Of a stretch of 64,000 bases of DNA, positions 1 through 8,720 are shown one piece after another (positions within the stretch are counted from its first letter, which is position 1; the number at the start of each line of letters is the position of its first letter). Source of the stretch: Rhodobacteraceae bacterium Alg231-30 (GTDB lineage: Bacteria > Pseudomonadota > Alphaproteobacteria > Rhodobacterales > Rhodobacteraceae); assembly GCA_900143615.1 (NCBI GenBank), contig FREU01000003.1, forward strand, positions 298,237 to 362,236, given 5' to 3'. The position numbers and the translations under genes were made by a program. Below the pieces are notes generated by a model that saw only the letters and a program-made list of their open reading frames with translations, had not been told where the DNA came from and made no database searches.

Positions 1-2384
1 AGCGTGGCTGCGGCCGGCCCAAAGGTGAGGCCACCATCGGTTGAGACCAGGCTGCCGTTTGGCAGCGCGTTAAACAGCACCGCCATCAGAGTGATGCTTT
101 CGGAGCCATCCGCATCGGTGACTTGTGGCGTGATGACATCGGCGGGGCGGAAGATAATCGGCGCATCCGTTTCCGACAGGGTCAGGGTGCCATCGGCGAT
201 CTCCAGATCCCCTTCATAGCCGATCTCGATGGGCACAGTGCCGGTGGCCGTGCCATCCGTGGTGGTCACGGTGAGCTCGGCGCTCAGCGGTTTGGCCGGA
301 TTGGTCGTGGAAAAATCTCTGGGGAAAATCAGAGAGATATCGCGCGGATCAATCACATCGCCGACATTCACCGTCAGGTCCAGAATAAAGCTGCCATCGC
401 CAGCATCGGTGGTGATGCCGAGGCTGTTGCCATCCGCATCCACCGCGATGACCCCGGCGGGCAGATCGGGCAGGCGCAGCGCCAGCGTCTGGATGCTCTC
501 GCCCGGATCACTCACCAGAACGTCAATAAAATCTGACAGACGGATAGAAAGGGCGGCGTCGGTTTCCACAGCAAACACCGCCGCATTTATGTCGATGTCC
601 GGCGTGGGCGTGACCACGATAGCCTGGGCTGTGCTCTGGCTGCCTTCGGGGGTGGTGACGGTGATCACCGAGAGCAGCGCGCCGTTGAAGTTGCCCGGCA
701 GGCTGAGCGTCAGGGCTTCGGCCTGCGCCACGGTGCCGCTCCAGAGGCCGCTCACGCCATCCAGACTGCCGCCGTTGACGCCGGCGCCGGTGGGCAGATT
801 GCCAAAACTGATCTCGACCGTGGCGGCAAAGCGCGGGTCTGACGTATCTGCGGTCTCTGAGCCATCGGCATCGGTGATCGCGATCTGAATGCCCAGATCG
901 ACGGTGACACCCTGATCGGAATTGGCCACACCATCGTCTTCGCCCACCCGCAGGGCGCGCGGCGCGGTGAGCGTGATATCGGCTGTGGCGGCAATATCGA
1001 TGATGCGGCTTGCAGTTGCTGTGCCGTCGGCGGTGCCGTCGATGGCGGCGCTTTGGTCCTCATCAGTCTGCACACTCAGGGTGACCTCGATGGGCAGGCT
1101 GGTGGCCGCGTTGGTGAGATCAGAGCGGTTGGTGGTGGAGAAGTCGGCGGGCAGGGTGAGTTGCAGCGCCTGATAGCTGGCCAGTACATCCGCCACATCT
1201 GCGCCATTGAGCGTGATGGTGAGCGTGCTGCTGCCATTGCTGATCTCGGTGGCAAGATCGGCAATCGCGCCGGTGGGCAGGCTCAGGCCAAGTTCGGCGA
1301 GCGTGATCGCAGCCGGCAGGCCGGTGACGGTCAGCACGATCTGCTCATAGCTCTCGGAGCCATCCAGATCGGTGATCTGCGGCATCAACAGATCCGCAGG
1401 CACCAGCAGCGTCACCCCATCGGTCTCATCCGCCACCGTGTCAGGCAGATCATCCACGATCTCAACATCGCCTTCAGACAGGATACGTAATTTTAGGTCA
1501 ACTTCGTCGAAGCTCCCAGTGATGGTTTCAACTCTGAGAGTAGCGGGCAAAGGACCGCTTGCGAGGTCATTGCGACTCTGAGAGGAGAAATCGGTTGCAA
1601 AGTGGATTTTTAACGCGAGGAACTCACTGTAAGTTCCAGAAAATATTAAGGATTTACCACCTCCAACCTGATCCGAAAGAACGCCGTCGGAGACATGCAC
1701 AGCGTTCGGTAGATTGAACAGTTGGAACGTTATTTCCGAAATATCTGTGGCGTTGGAGGACTGTGAAGAGACGAACTGGAAAAATTGCGATGGAACCAGA
1801 TTTGTGATTGCGTCGGTTTCAGATATGACAAGCGGCGCGCTTTGACGAATTTCAATATCGATGGTCGACCCGCCATTGTCCCATGCGCCGTATTCACGAT
1901 CAAACTCACGCCGAAACTGGTATTCGGTTGGGGGGAGCAATGGCGCAAGCGGCAAACCGATCAAGGGGTCTGCGACAGTGAGGGGGATTTCTTCCGCAGA
2001 GCCTGGTTGGGTTGAGCCCGGATTTAAAACATAGTGCAACGGCAGCAAATTGGCGTCTTGCGTCGTTTCCCAAGTTGCCTCAGGTTTTGCCAATTCCATG
2101 AGACGGGTAAGGGGAGCAAACTCCCCATCCACTTCTACCAGACCACTTTTGTCTTCGGCGTTTTTGAGTACAATAAGGCTGCCGTCGGATTGAACCAGAA
2201 CAAGATGGTCTTGTAGCAACAACAGCCGGTTCACATCAGCACCATCCGGAAGACGAACGACTGAAACGTCAGACGTGTCGACGATAAGAATGTCCGCGGA
2301 GTTTTGATCGATCAGGTCGATAATGGCGGATTTGTTAAGGGCAGCAGTGTCTTTTTCGATTGCCCCAAGAAAATCGTCTGCCAT
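1..2384 (-). CDS. Large RTX-type adhesin, N-terminal part (continues beyond the window's left edge)
   Basis: The reading frame runs uninterrupted on the minus strand from an ATG at 2384 to the left edge, and an in-frame TAG at 2391-2393 fixes that start. The protein begins MADDFLGAIEKDTAALNK, followed by about 300 less repetitive residues. From about position 1480 down to 1 it becomes a series of Ig/cadherin-like beta domains of about 100-130 residues, each carrying phrases such as D-x-D-G-S-E and L-P-x-G. This layout (short cytosolic-type N-terminus, then many bacterial Ig-like domains) is that of giant type I secreted adhesins such as the BapA/RTX agglutinin class. The C-terminal RTX repeats and secretion signal would lie outside the window and cannot be confirmed. 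The N-terminal 900 bases look clearly more AT-rich than the repeat part. A role in attachment or biofilm is inferred from architecture only. Confidence 0.75.
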   Translation of the reverse strand, partial: MADDFLGAIEKDTAALNKSAIIDLIDQNSADILIVDTSDVSVVRLPDGADVNRLLLLQDHLVLVQSDGSLIVLKNAEDKSGLVEVDGEFAPLTRLMELAKPEATWETTQDANLLPLHYVLNPGSTQPGSAEEIPLTVADPLIGLPLAPLLPPTEYQFRREFDREYGAWDNGGSTIDIEIRQSAPLVISETDAITNLVPSQFFQFVSSQSSNATDISEITFQLFNLPNAVHVSDGVLSDQVGGGKSLIFSGTYSEFLALKIHFATDFSSQSRNDLASGPLPATLRVETITGSFDEVDLKLRILSEGDVEIVDDLPDTVADETDGVTLLVPADLLMPQITDLDGSESYEQIVLTVTGLPAAITLAELGLSLPTGAIADLATEISNGSSTLTITLNGADVADVLASYQALQLTLPADFSTTNRSDLTNAATSLPIEVTLSVQTDEDQSAAIDGTADGTATASRIIDIAATADITLTAPRALRVGEDDGVANSDQGVTVDLGIQIAITDADGSETADTSDPRFAATVEISFGNLPTGAGVNGGSLDGVSGLWSGTVAQAEALTLSLPGNFNGALLSVITVTTPEGSQSTAQAIVVTPTPDIDINAAVFAVETDAALSIRLSDFIDVLVSDPGESIQTLALRLPDLPAGVIAVDADGNSLGITTDAGDGSFILDLTVNVGDVIDPRDISLIFPRDFSTTNPAKPLSAELTVTTTDGTATGTVPIEIGYEGDLEIADGTLTLSETDAPIIFRPADVITPQVTDADGSESITLMAVLFNALPNGSLVSTDGGLTFGPAAAT

Positions 2385-2665
2385 CGCTCGCTACCCTACT
2401 ACTACGTAAACACAAACCTAAATGGTTTTGGAAATCTTCCCCAAATGGTCTCTAGCGACTTTAGCAACAGCATTTCATTGATTCCAAATGAATTTATTTG
2501 GCGGGGGCGAATTAAGAGCTCATGAAATTCGTTAGGATGATGGTTGTCGCATTATCAGTGATCTGATCACACTCCGAGCAGCGCCGGTTGGCGATCATGA
2601 ACTTTGATTTTTTTTGCGGACATTTACGTATTTCCAAGACCGAGGGTAGGGGAGATTTCATCGTG
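2385..2665. other. Intergenic region upstream of the partial adhesin
   Basis: This AT-rich gap lies between the adhesin start (2384, minus) and the terminator of the next RTX gene. It must contain the adhesin promoter. No Pho box, no full TTAA-N7-TTAA site and no convincing small gene was found by eye. Confidence 0.4.
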
Positions 2666-2700
2666 CAAAAAAACAGGCCCCGACGAATGATCGGGGCCTG
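2666..2700 (-). terminator. Rho-independent terminator of the beta-helix RTX gene
   Basis: A perfect 10-bp stem (CAGGCCCCGA at 2674-2683, TCGGGGCCTG at 2691-2700) with a 7-base loop is followed on the minus strand by a run of seven Ts (2667-2673). It lies 26 bases past the stop codon at 2726. Confidence 0.9.
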
Positions 2701-2725
2701 TTGGAAAGTGGAGCGTGTGCTAATT

Positions 2726-5700
2726 TTACAAAATGAAATCAGCGTCTTCCAGTGCGAAGTTGCCCGTCAATAGGATCGAGATATCAGCATTACCATCCCC
2801 ATCTGTGTCCCCTTCGACAACCGTTTGAGTTGCGGTTTGGAAGTAGCGGAGTTCGCCAGCCTGATTGGAAAATGCATTTGTCCCAACGAAAGTGAACGCG
2901 TTGTTGCGTCCTCCATCAATGGCATCAATGTCAAACAGGCTGATCAGATCGCCGGGGTTTCCGACAACGCCTTGTTCAAAGTCCTTAATCAAGTCTTGGT
3001 CTGATTGCGTGCTGTCGGATGTATCGGAAAAGACGAATACATCGTCTCCACCGCGACCAGTCAAAATGTCGCCGCCTCCGCCGCCGGATATCATGTTGTC
3101 ACCAAAGTTGCCGATCAGTCGGTTCACTGAAGCATCGCCAGATATGTCTAGGTCAACGAAACCGTTCAGTTTTCCATTTTCCACTCCGGAGAACTCACTC
3201 AGGTCGAGGTCATGGAAGAAGCTGTTGACTTGGTCCCATTTTGAGGTCCCGGTATCGTTGATAATATCATTTCCGCTGTAGATGTAGCGATCGTTACCTT
3301 CTCCACCGTCAAGCGTGTCAATTCCGCCTTGACCTGACAGGATGTCTTTCCCCGCACCACCAAGGATAAGATCATCGCCGCCGCGTCCGATCAATCGTCC
3401 ACCGGTGCCAGCAAGGTCGGTGGTCGTAAGAACATTGCCAAGGCTGTTCCCGATCAAATGGAATGTCTCGGTGCCGTTGTACGTTCCGTTTTCAACATTT
3501 TCGTCAAGAACATAGAGATTCATCGATGTAAGGACTGTGTCGGTGCCTTCTCCCACGTTTTCTGTAATCACATCGAAGAAATCATCGACAAAGTATGTGT
3601 CGTCGCCTGCGCCGCCGACCATCCAGTCTTGTCCGAGGCCGCCGTTCAGCTCATCGTTGCCACCCGATCCGGTGAGAGTGTCGTTTCCTTCTCCGCCCGA
3701 GAGCGTATTGTCTCCGTCATTCCCAACAATTCCATTCGCCAACGCATTGCCTGTGACCGCAATATCGGCGTCTCCTGAGAGTTGAATGTTGGAGATACCC
3801 GCCGCGAGGCTGAGAGACACGCCAGTTGCGTCAGCGGGGCCGCCGATTATCAACCCTTCGACATCAACGGCAACAGTGCCCTCGGCACTGTAATCGCCCG
3901 AGGCAAGTGTGATTGACAGTGCGCCGACGGGAACCACCAAACCAGCAGCGGTGATCGCCTCGGCAATTGTATCAAACGAGTCGATGATCAGGTTGTCATC
4001 CCGCAGCTGAACAGGGGAGGTGTCGAGTGTGGACATCGAGAAATTGTCGACTGCGATACCTTCTGCCACGTCGATGTTGGTAAACCACAAATAGCGGTTG
4101 CCACCATAAACGGTGTCGAAATCGTCGGCAGGCGTTGCGCGTACTTCTGTGAAAATCCAGTTTCCGAGACCGTCATAGACATTCATCGCTACTTCGACGT
4201 CACCGTCTGTGTTTTCGTAGAACTGCCATTCAAAGGTGTACCATCCGGCGGTGGTTGCTTCGGCGTGATTTTGAGTTTCTAAATCTTCTCTTGGGTCGAA
4301 ATTGGTATTGTTCGATCCCCCGATCAGAATTTTTCCGGAACTCGTGTCGTGGGTGACATGGAGAATGAAGTCGCGGAAATGCACACCCGCCTGACTATTT
4401 CCAGCAACGGAAACATCAAAGCCTTCTCCAGCGGTAATTTTGGAGGAGTCCAGGTAAACATCGAACGATGTTGTAAAGCCACCGTCCAGATTGTTGCGAT
4501 ACCCGTCAAAGCGTGTAAATGGCGCTTGCCCTAATCCATCTTCTTCGAAAACGGCATAGTTGCTACCGTCCGTAGAGGTTATGCCATCTGTGCCGGACGC
4601 TTTGATTGTCGCAACACCATAACCACCATCGAAAAAGGCGTCGCTCGATGCGTCATCTTCGAAGGATTGAGCATATCTTTGTAGAGCGCCGGAGTAGTCT
4701 GGTGCGTTGGCTGATAGTTCTACCGTTGTGTCAGGACCCAAGCCTGAGCGAAAGACAATTTGCTCAACACCAGTAAGAGAATCTGTTCCGCCGTTCAGAA
4801 GAGGACCCGCAACCTCACCGGCAGGGAGGGCATTCTGAGTAACAGTATAGGTTCCATCATTGTTTTGCGTGATCGTGTAATCGTCGCGGTTTCCGTAGAC
4901 AAGAACCGTGTCATTTCCGGTGCCACCATCCAGGGTGTCGTTGCCAATGCCGCCAACCAGAATGTCGTCTCCGGCACCTGCGGAGATGCTGTCATCACCG
5001 CCATAGTCTACGAAGCTTTCCGCGACATCGTTTAAAAAGTCGTTGGACGCTGTTCCGATGATAATATCATCAGCGTCTGTGCCTCGTACATAGGCGTCGA
5101 TCTCTGACGTGCCCAGATTGGTCAGCGTGACTCCTGACAGATCAATTGTATTGGTACCGCCTGCGCCAACAAAACTACCTGGATTTCCAGGTGTTCCCAA
5201 TACGCCAGTTCCCGCGGTCGCGATGGGGTCGATGTACACCAGTGGCCCCCAAGTTGAGCTACCGGTGATGTCGATGTTGCCAAGCGAAAGCGTGGTTAGG
5301 TTGTTGTAACCCTGAATGGTCAACGGCGGCTTGTGGAACGCACCTGTGATTGTGATGTTTTGAAGCGAAACCGTCCCTAGAGGATTTTCCACGTCGTATG
5401 TAGTGGGATCAAATCCGGAGATCTGGATGGCATTGTCGGGCAGACCCGCAACCGGATCCCCGAAGGCTCCAAGGCTGGTTATTGTGATGTCTGAAATATT
5501 GGCATCGCCAGTATATCCAAACAGCACAATATGGCCGCTCCCATTGCTGCCGCCTGTGCCATTATTGGAGAAGGTCGAGTTGGTGATCGAAACGCTGTCA
5601 AGATCCGGTGCTCCGCTTCCCGATCCGATCGCAAAGGTAGAGTTGCCGGAAAATACCGAATTGGAAATCACCAACTCTGAGAGATTGGTTGTCGAAGACA

Positions 5701-6322
5701 CGTTCACGCCAACGTTGTTCGCGCTTACTGTAAACCCGTCTATGGAAACGGATTCAGTGCCACCATTGTCGATGTCACCGGTTACATGGAACCCATTGCC
5801 TGCGCCGGAAACCGTGACGTTTGCTGCGCCCGCGCCAACGAAACTCAGAGCTTTTGTTACAGAAACGGCCTCGGAATACGTGCCTGCAAGAACAGCAACT
5901 GAATCCCCTGATGCGCTTAGGTCAACTGCGGATTGAATTGTGGTCAGGGATCCGGGCCCACCGTTTGCATTCACAATGCGCAAGACATGATCATCAAATG
6001 CGACGGCTTCAATGTCGATCAAGGTTTCAGAATTTCCCTCGACCGCGGTTCCAGGTTTACCAGTAAGGACAAGAAATCCTGCTAGGTTGAATGTTGTCGC
6101 GTAGTCGGCCATTGCGCCGGAGAGAACAACCGTATCAAAGCCTGTTCCACCATCCAGAATGTCAGCGCTTGACGATGATGATCCGTTCCCTGGATCGACC
6201 AGAATTAAATCGTCTCCGTCACCGGCGCTTACAACATCGGAACCCCCAAAAACGAAAAAGTTATCTGATCCGCCAGATCCGGTTAGGCTGTCATCACCGT
6301 TTGATCCAAAAAAATTAGCCAT
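2726..6322 (-). CDS. Secreted RTX protein with beta-helix and jelly-roll-like domains
   Basis: 1,198 residues, starting at an ATG preceded by GGAGGC. Order of parts: a short RTX block (about residues 6-60); a parallel beta-helix/pectate-lyase-like section (about 115-400) introduced by S-x-G-D-S-V-x-V-x-x-G-T-Y; a second RTX block (about 420-480); a 220-residue beta-sandwich-like section (about 545-770, rich in W, Y and F, with a G-W-Y-T-F-E-W stretch); a second short helix-like section; RTX repeats; and a C-terminal domain of the serralysin type (D-L-I-S-L-F-D-I-D-A, then D-G-D-G-N-A-D-I-S-I) ending D-A-D-F-I-L. The lack of an N-terminal signal peptide and the C-terminal domain fit type I secretion. 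The beta-helix suggests binding to or cleavage of polysaccharide, but no catalytic residues can be assigned. A perfect CtrA-like site lies about 110 bp upstream, and a strong terminator follows. Confidence 0.85.
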   Translation of the reverse strand: MANFFGSNGDDSLTGSGGSDNFFVFGGSDVVSAGDGDDLILVDPGNGSSSSSADILDGGTGFDTVVLSGAMADYATTFNLAGFLVLTGKPGTAVEGNSETLIDIEAVAFDDHVLRIVNANGGPGSLTTIQSAVDLSASGDSVAVLAGTYSEAVSVTKALSFVGAGAANVTVSGAGNGFHVTGDIDNGGTESVSIDGFTVSANNVGVNVSSTTNLSELVISNSVFSGNSTFAIGSGSGAPDLDSVSITNSTFSNNGTGGSNGSGHIVLFGYTGDANISDITITSLGAFGDPVAGLPDNAIQISGFDPTTYDVENPLGTVSLQNITITGAFHKPPLTIQGYNNLTTLSLGNIDITGSSTWGPLVYIDPIATAGTGVLGTPGNPGSFVGAGGTNTIDLSGVTLTNLGTSEIDAYVRGTDADDIIIGTASNDFLNDVAESFVDYGGDDSISAGAGDDILVGGIGNDTLDGGTGNDTVLVYGNRDDYTITQNNDGTYTVTQNALPAGEVAGPLLNGGTDSLTGVEQIVFRSGLGPDTTVELSANAPDYSGALQRYAQSFEDDASSDAFFDGGYGVATIKASGTDGITSTDGSNYAVFEEDGLGQAPFTRFDGYRNNLDGGFTTSFDVYLDSSKITAGEGFDVSVAGNSQAGVHFRDFILHVTHDTSSGKILIGGSNNTNFDPREDLETQNHAEATTAGWYTFEWQFYENTDGDVEVAMNVYDGLGNWIFTEVRATPADDFDTVYGGNRYLWFTNIDVAEGIAVDNFSMSTLDTSPVQLRDDNLIIDSFDTIAEAITAAGLVVPVGALSITLASGDYSAEGTVAVDVEGLIIGGPADATGVSLSLAAGISNIQLSGDADIAVTGNALANGIVGNDGDNTLSGGEGNDTLTGSGGNDELNGGLGQDWMVGGAGDDTYFVDDFFDVITENVGEGTDTVLTSMNLYVLDENVENGTYNGTETFHLIGNSLGNVLTTTDLAGTGGRLIGRGGDDLILGGAGKDILSGQGGIDTLDGGEGNDRYIYSGNDIINDTGTSKWDQVNSFFHDLDLSEFSGVENGKLNGFVDLDISGDASVNRLIGNFGDNMISGGGGGDILTGRGGDDVFVFSDTSDSTQSDQDLIKDFEQGVVGNPGDLISLFDIDAIDGGRNNAFTFVGTNAFSNQAGELRYFQTATQTVVEGDTDGDGNADISILLTGNFALEDADFIL

Positions 6323-7107
6323 TATTCAAGAGCCTCCACTCTCATCAAAAAATTCCTTTTTGCATTGCTTCGCGCGACGTGGAGACAGATAGATAAATAG
6401 GTCTGCTTTCACTCATTCTGACGCGAAATTTTAACGCACTGTTAACCATTAAGTATCAAAATGATAATTTTTGGCGGAGGTTGTCAACAGCCACCTGGGC
6501 CGTGAATGAGTCCCCCTTAGACGATTAAAGTGTCCTGAGGGTGTGGTTAGGTATTTGATTTTAAATGTATATTTTCACAATTTGGTTTCCGAAATTTTAT
6601 TGTGAATTTTTAGTAAATTATAACTTTCGGCACCTCGGTAGGAAAACGGAACATGAAAAATCATTACTTTAATATTGTTCCCGGGAGTTTTTGGGATCGC
6701 GTTCATAGGAAAGCGGGCCGTGGAATCGTCCGCTTGGCCATTCAGTTTTCGAGATGGACAAGCTTTTATAGACTCCGATAATTTTATCAGGTCTCCCAAG
6801 TAATAAGTTTGAAATGCCTAAAATTTACGCACAATTAAAACGGAGATTCCCTATTGAGAGATGTGGGACTAGCAAATAGTCGCCTTGCATATCTTATGGT
6901 TGTGACGGTGTATTTGGGCTTGGTGGCGCGTTTTTGATGCAACCTAAGAACGTCAAAAACGGTATCTGCACGCGATCTTGAAAAATCGAAATTTCCACGA
7001 AAACTGAGAAGATTAGTGGATTTGAGTACCTAATTATCCGTAAGCCCGGCACGCGAAAGCCTTGGTATCCTGACAACAAGGCCGGCGACGAGTTGAAGGA
7101 TATCTGT
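6323..7107. other. Long AT-rich intergenic region
   Basis: About 785 bases without a convincing gene. It holds the promoter region of the RTX gene (minus) at its left end, including a CtrA-like site at 6431-6446. The rest is AT-rich with only short open frames and no coding signature, so it may be decayed DNA. Nothing in it was recognised. Confidence 0.5.
6431..6446 (-). promoter_or_regulatory. Putative CtrA-binding site upstream of the beta-helix RTX gene
   Basis: TTAACGCACTGTTAAC matches the alphaproteobacterial CtrA consensus TTAA-N7-TTAAC exactly. The site is nearly palindromic and lies 109 bases upstream of the ATG at 6322. The match is seen directly; binding is inferred. Confidence 0.6.
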
Positions 7108-7716
7108 CTATCCACCGCGCTTTTGCTGAAGGCGTAACCACCTGAAAATAAACATTAGAATAATCATGCTAAGAGATAACCCAACCAAGTCTCCGACCGC
7201 GTAAATCGTTGACACAGTCAGCACACTTTCCGGATCAATGAACCCCGAGAATACGATTGATTGGCCTAGCGAGTTCAATACCGATGATAAGACTCCAACA
7301 AGTAGAAGCCATTTCCAGGCGTCTTTTACCGAAACGTCGGTGCCAGAGGTATATAGGTTTTTTCCAAATAAACGAAAAACTTCAAAAACCATGTAAGCGC
7401 CAAGTGCGCTAACCAGCATCGAATTCATCAAGGCAGGCTCCAAGAGCTGCCACTCGGCATCTGATCTAAATAAAAACGAAGCGGCCAAATTACCGATAAA
7501 AAGTGGAACCACTGCACGTAGTCCCAGAAGCCAAGTCGCAAGGACTCTGACACCGTGCGGTAGATACACCAAGCTTGCAAAAATGGAGACTTCTGGCAGG
7601 TAATACGATTGGATAGGCGTAATAACCAGCGCAACTGTGCCGTGGCATAGAACATAGATCGCGATAACGATCGCAAAGACCCTGCCGTGGTTCAACAATC
7701 TTGATAGGTCGCGCAT
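7108..7716 (-). CDS. Integral membrane protein of unknown function
   Basis: About 202 residues when started at the ATG at 7716 (MRDLSRLLNHGR); the frame extends upstream to 7755. Hydrophobic segments predict five or six membrane helices, for example around A-I-V-I-A-I-Y-V-L and the C-terminal S-M-I-I-L-M-F-I-F. The stretch Y-L-P-H-G-V-R-V-L-A-T-W-L-L-G recalls the first helices of MASE1-type sensory membrane domains, but no signalling output domain follows. The protein ends in the basic tail R-W-L-R-L-Q-Q-K-R-G-G. It is encoded on the same strand as the winged-helix gene at 7908-8210, about 190 bases downstream of it. Function unknown; a role in sensing or regulating the nearby RTX genes is only a guess from position. 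Confidence 0.6.
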   Translation of the reverse strand: MRDLSRLLNHGRVFAIVIAIYVLCHGTVALVITPIQSYYLPEVSIFASLVYLPHGVRVLATWLLGLRAVVPLFIGNLAASFLFRSDAEWQLLEPALMNSMLVSALGAYMVFEVFRLFGKNLYTSGTDVSVKDAWKWLLLVGVLSSVLNSLGQSIVFSGFIDPESVLTVSTIYAVGDLVGLSLSMIILMFIFRWLRLQQKRGG

Positions 7717-7907
7717 ACTACAATCCGTAGTCACTAAAATATCGATTATCAACAATATTTGTTAAACTGGCCAGTTATTGTGCGCGCCGGCGCAGGCAAT
7801 CAAGTTTTGTGGCCAAAGAGAAACCTTTTTGGCGAAAGAAGGTATCAATTCTCAATCTGATTGAAAATTTCGTCAACTATGGCAGTGACAGCACCTTACG
7901 TCGCTGT

Positions 7908-8210
7908 CTACTTCTCCAAAATGCTTGTTTGGACCACATAGTGCTTGGCTTTACTATCACCGGATTTTCGCAGAAAGCCCGCCTTCAAAAGTGATGTAAG
8001 CGCGCGATGATAGGTTGCGGGCGAGATGTTGCTAACTGGATACTCGCGACGGATTTGGTCGGACTGAACAACATCGCCTTCATGTTTGGTCAGTTTGTAG
8101 GCCGCGAGATAGACCTCGATTTCGGCATCATTCAAATCGCTCAACCCGACGTCATTTTCGAGTTGCCGAAGCATTTCACGGAGTTGAAATATTGACTTAA
8201 GATAGTCCAA
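7908..8210 (-). CDS. Small winged-helix DNA-binding protein
   Basis: 100 residues with a probable TTG start at 8210 (MDYLKSIFQLREM). An N-terminal helix F-Q-L-R-E-M-L-R-Q-L-E is followed by a helix-turn-helix-like section (S-D-Q-I-R-R-E-Y-P-V, then S-P-A-T-Y-H-R-A-L-T-S-L-L-K-A-G-F-L) and a basic wing (R-K-S-G-D-S-K-A-K-H-Y-V-V). The L-L-K-A-G-F-L-R-K pattern is typical of MarR/winged-helix folds. There is no effector domain, so it probably acts as a dimeric DNA-binding regulator. It lies directly upstream of, and divergent from, the giant RTX gene, the usual position for a local regulator. The only ATG alternative starts at residue 13 and would remove conserved-looking sequence. Confidence 0.6.
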   Translation of the reverse strand: MDYLKSIFQLREMLRQLENDVGLSDLNDAEIEVYLAAYKLTKHEGDVVQSDQIRREYPVSNISPATYHRALTSLLKAGFLRKSGDSKAKHYVVQTSILEK

Positions 8211-8720
8211 ACTAAAACCACACCAACTTAGTAGAATTCTCGTAGATCATAACAAAAGGTTAAAAGCGCCAAAAGTTAATAAAAAGTAAATCGCTCGAGA
8301 AATCCATCATTCACGTTACGTCCAGAGGCGGCTTTAACGGCACAACGTCAACCAACTGCAAAATCTTGGCGCTGGTAAGGAACGCACGAAACCTTCGCTA
8401 ACCCCATCGTTCCATATATACCCATCAAACATCGCAGGCGCAATGAGCCTGAGCTGCGTGATGATATGAGGGAGGGTCCTAATTTGGCCATTTTTCATAC
8501 TGCGTTTGTGGCTGGCTAGGTAGGATCAAATGCAACTTTTTCAGACCTGTGCCGAGCCCAGTGTCCGTTTGGAATGGGCGCTGTGCGGGGCAGGTCCGGT
8601 CCTCAGACAGCGTTAACAAAATGTATATATTGTTTGCATTATTAACATTCTCCCCTAAAGGTTAACGAATTGTTAACGCGATGTTGCGCGTTTTTTTATT
8701 GGTTTTTGAGTGGGGTAGAC
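8211..8720. other. Divergent promoter region between the winged-helix gene and the giant RTX gene
   Basis: About 510 bases with no convincing gene. The right 110 bases carry four TTAAC half-sites (8613, 8642, 8662, 8673), the last two forming a perfect CtrA-type site. The centre is mixed in composition and nothing else was recognised. Confidence 0.5.
8662..8677 (+). promoter_or_regulatory. Putative CtrA-binding site upstream of the giant RTX gene
   Basis: TTAACGAATTGTTAAC fits TTAA-N7-TTAAC exactly and lies 43 bases ahead of the preferred GTG start at 8721. Two more TTAAC half-sites are at 8613 and 8642. The near-match to the site at 6431-6446 (same half-sites and spacing) argues for a shared regulator. 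Confidence 0.6.

Noticed and set aside
6575-6799. 74-codon minus-strand frame in the long intergenic region
   Set aside because: No ribosome site and no recognisable protein features in AT-rich DNA.
6855-6936. Short plus-strand hydrophobic frame (A-Y-L-M-V-V-T-V-Y-L-G-L)
   Set aside because: Only about 27 codons with no good start; could be a gene stub, but there is no way to support it.
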